Shown: piece after piece, positions 62,221-64,000 of the stretch
Position numbering within the stretch: the stretch's first letter is position 1
Layout of the letters: every line of letters starts with the position of its first letter
DNA from: Alphaproteobacteria bacterium
GTDB lineage: Bacteria > Pseudomonadota > Alphaproteobacteria > Sphingomonadales > Emcibacteraceae
DNA: 64,000 bases
Direction: 5' to 3'
Assembly: GCA_002401455.1 (NCBI GenBank)
Contig: NVTE01000001.1
Span: forward strand, 356,980 to 420,979
Notes under the pieces: generated by a model
What the model was told of the DNA's origin: nothing
The model's database searches: none
The model's input: only the letters and a program-made list of their open reading frames with translations
Translations under genes and position numbers: made by a program

Positions 62221-62877
62221 TTATTTACCGTCCAGGTCGATCACGACCTTGTCCGTTACCCCACTCTGTCCAGGGAAATTGGTGAACAGGGCCTGGGTCA
62301 TATGGGGCATAAGTTTGCTCAGATTATTGCTGCGTCCTGTGCTTTCCACGGTCCCTTCAAACAGATTTTTCGCACCCTCTTTATTGGGCCGGATGACCAT
62401 GGTCATTTTTCGGGTATAATTGACATAGGATCTGACATCCCTGTCAAAGGGGGACCCATAAAAGGAGCTATAAAACGGACTGTAGTAATGGCCGAAATAG
62501 CCAAAATGACCAAAATACCTGTGATGACCGAAATAATGGGATCCATAACCATAACCATAACCATAGCCAAAGCCATAGCTTCGGGTCATGACCTTGCCAT
62601 CATCCACGGAATAATCCAGCTCAACAACCAGGTCAGCCGTCCCTGTTCCCGCAGCGACATATCCCTGCTGGGCCAGATAGTTGCCGACAATATTGGCATA
62701 CGAGACAAATTCCAGACTGGTGTTCTTCGCTGGATCAAGAGGGACAATCATCACCGTTTCCCCCTTTGGAGCCGGCAATTCATGGAACCGTGATACATTG
62801 GATTTAAATGTGCTGTAACAACCGGTCAATAATACGGCAACGGCCGCGACACTTATAAACCTTACGATCTTTTTCAT
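62221..62877 (-). CDS. DUF4136-type lipoprotein with Gly/Tyr/His-rich insert
   Basis: The 218-residue protein has a lipoprotein signal (MKKIVRFISVAAVAVLLTGC, lipidated Cys20) and a DUF4136-like fold (KSNVSRFHELPAPKGETVMIVPLDPAKNTSLEFVSYANIVGNYLAQQGY). A low-complexity stretch at about 112-150 is built from GYG and HYF/HRYFGHFGYF units before RSYVNYTRKMTMVI. The ATG at 62877 starts the signal peptide. Its role is unknown; the insert may be surface-exposed. Confidence 0.82.
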   Translation of the reverse strand: MKKIVRFISVAAVAVLLTGCYSTFKSNVSRFHELPAPKGETVMIVPLDPAKNTSLEFVSYANIVGNYLAQQGYVAAGTGTADLVVELDYSVDDGKVMTRSYGFGYGYGYGYGSHYFGHHRYFGHFGYFGHYYSPFYSSFYGSPFDRDVRSYVNYTRKMTMVIRPNKEGAKNLFEGTVESTGRSNNLSKLMPHMTQALFTNFPGQSGVTDKVVIDLDGK

Positions 62878-62937
62878 AATTTTCACCCTACTGTCATCCC
62901 TCTCCACAAGAGATATTCTTATGATAATACGTCTGCC

Positions 62938-63948
62938 TTAAGATTGCAAGAACCCCACGATATTGTGAACTTGCTTGAGGACCGGCTCAGACAGAATACG
63001 GGCCTTCTCTGATCCTTCCTTAAGAACCTGGTCGATATAGGTTTTCTCATCACATAACCGTTTCATTTCTTCCGTGATCGGCCCCAGAACAGAGACACTG
63101 AGCTCCGCCAGGTCCTTCTTGAAGGGGGCAAAGTCCTGGCCGCCGTACTGCTGGCAGACCTCGGCCACCGTCCGGTCACTGAGGGCGGCAAAAATACTGA
63201 TCAGATTTTTAACTTCCGGGCGGCCTTCCAACCCGGCGATTTCTGATGGTATAGCTTCACTGTCGGTCCGGGCTTTGCGTATTTTCTTAGCAATGGTGTC
63301 TCGGTCATCGGTCAGGTTGATTCGGCTGTTCTCAGACGGGTCTGACTTGCTCATTTTGGCCGTCCCATCCCGCAGAGACATAACCCGTTTGGCTTCACCA
63401 AGGATCAGCGGCTCGACGATGGGGAAGAATTCCGTACCATAATCACTATTGAACTTCTGGGCAATATCTCGGGTCAGTTCCAGATGCTGCTTCTGATCCT
63501 CGCCCACCGGCACATGGGTCGCCTGATAGAGCATGATATCCGCCGCCATCAAATCCGGATAGACATAGAGCCCGACACTGGCCCGTTCCCGATTCTTCCC
63601 AGCTTTTTCCTTGAACTGAGTCATACGATTTAACCAGCCCATACGCGCAACACAGTTGAATATCCAAGCAAGCTCTGCATGTCCCGGCACCTGACTCTGG
63701 TTAAAAATGATGCATTCCTTAGGGTCGATGCCACTGGCGATCATGCCCGCCGCCACTTCACGGGTGGCATTGCGCAATACTGCCGGGTCCTGCCAGACGG
63801 TGATCGCATGCAGGTCAACAACACAGAAAATGCTCTCATATGTTTTTTGTAAGGTCACCCAGTTGCGGATCGCCCCCAGGTAGTTGCCAAGGGTCAGGTT
63901 GCCGGACGGCTGGACGCCGGAGAAGATACGTTGCTTGAATTCAGTCAT
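62938..63948 (-). CDS. trpS: Tryptophanyl-tRNA synthetase
   Basis: The 336-residue class I synthetase has the HIGH-like signature [21 protein letters not shown] and the KMSKS loop in [18 protein letters not shown], with the normal bacterial TrpRS length. AAGGAAAAATC precedes the ATG. In related genomes murJ lies upstream of trpS; here that side is outside the window. Confidence 0.97.
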   Translation of the reverse strand: MTEFKQRIFSGVQPSGNLTLGNYLGAIRNWVTLQKTYESIFCVVDLHAITVWQDPAVLRNATREVAAGMIASGIDPKECIIFNQSQVPGHAELAWIFNCVARMGWLNRMTQFKEKAGKNRERASVGLYVYPDLMAADIMLYQATHVPVGEDQKQHLELTRDIAQKFNSDYGTEFFPIVEPLILGEAKRVMSLRDGTAKMSKSDPSENSRINLTDDRDTIAKKIRKARTDSEAIPSEIAGLEGRPEVKNLISIFAALSDRTVAEVCQQYGGQDFAPFKKDLAELSVSVLGPITEEMKRLCDEKTYIDQVLKEGSEKARILSEPVLKQVHNIVGFLQS

Positions 63949-64000
63949 GATTTTTCCTTATAGGATATTTTGGACATATCCTGTTTTTTATCATTACTAA

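Noticed and set aside
62530..62600. Short tandem DNA repeats inside the DUF4136 gene as a CRISPR or satellite
   Set aside because: The repeats follow the GYG codons of the reading frame and have no spacers.
1..64000. Mobile elements, prophage or a defence island
   Set aside because: I saw no transposase, integrase, phage structural gene, restriction enzyme, toxin-antitoxin pair or flanking repeats. The mer pair has no transposon ends.

Overview
The window looks like chromosomal DNA of a free-living, aerobic alphaproteobacterium of moderate GC content. The best taxonomic clue is the block at about 49.7-63.9 kb (trpS, universal stress protein, Nfu-type NifU, tsaB, rimI, fur, plsC, miaB, phoH, ybeY, corC, lnt, XRE regulator), a gene order I associate with Alphaproteobacteria. 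The range of acyl-CoA catabolism, a TonB-dependent receptor, SulP and EamA transporters, DUF2336 and DUF2333 suggest an environmental, probably marine, heterotroph. Genus cannot be fixed from the sequence alone. I saw no tRNA, rRNA, insertion sequence, prophage or CRISPR array.

Layout. 0-7 kb: the 3' end of a TonB receptor, a quinone-oxidoreductase-like enzyme, a SulP transporter, a TlpA thioredoxin and methylmalonyl-CoA mutase. 7-15 kb: a DUF885 metallopeptidase preceded by a gutted copy of itself, the electron transfer flavoprotein genes with a 3-hydroxybutyryl-CoA dehydrogenase, DUF924, YHS and MarR genes, and a transglutaminase-like TPR lipoprotein. 15-24.3 kb: a divergent aldehyde dehydrogenase / FAD dehydrogenase pair, PhnA, a divergent merR-merA pair, an omega-aminotransferase, and a small operon (lipoprotein, two-helix membrane protein, YceI, XRE-cupin regulator). 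24.4-31.5 kb: part of a phenylacetate pathway (paaN divergent from paaG-paaH-paaI-paaJ), YccF and a TetR regulator. 31.6-36.4 kb: an M24 peptidase, a PilZ protein, and a TetR regulator divergent from a thiolase and an acyl-CoA dehydrogenase. 36.5-42.4 kb: a TolB/TPR protein, DUF2336, NAD kinase, sirtuin, pterin dehydratase and a universal stress protein. 42.4-49.5 kb: an HSD10-like SDR, two EamA exporters, recQ, arsC, bfd-bfr and pyrD. 49.7-63.9 kb: the conserved housekeeping block listed above.

How the genes fit together. Acyl-CoA catabolism dominates. The acyl-CoA dehydrogenase, HSD10-like SDR, thiolase and methylmalonyl-CoA mutase are four enzymes of isoleucine breakdown to succinyl-CoA, and EtfAB would take the electrons from the dehydrogenase. 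Three of their promoter regions, 7-36 kb apart, carry the same dyad, GTTAC-N6-GTAAC or one mismatch from it. One copy sits between the TetR gene and the thiolase, directly after a -10 box. Another covers the -35 of the mutase promoter. This points to a local TetR regulon for isoleucine/propionyl-CoA catabolism and is the observation I rate highest. Other readable regulatory sites are a 19-bp-spacer MerR-type promoter for merA, two Fur-like boxes on a near-consensus bfd promoter with a separate bfr promoter, and dyads in the divergent regions of the aldehyde dehydrogenase, paaN/paaG and TetR/M24 pairs.

Starts were moved inward from the longest open frame where a good ribosome binding site or a neighbouring gene required it. 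Domain calls rest on recognised motifs and family resemblance, with no database search.
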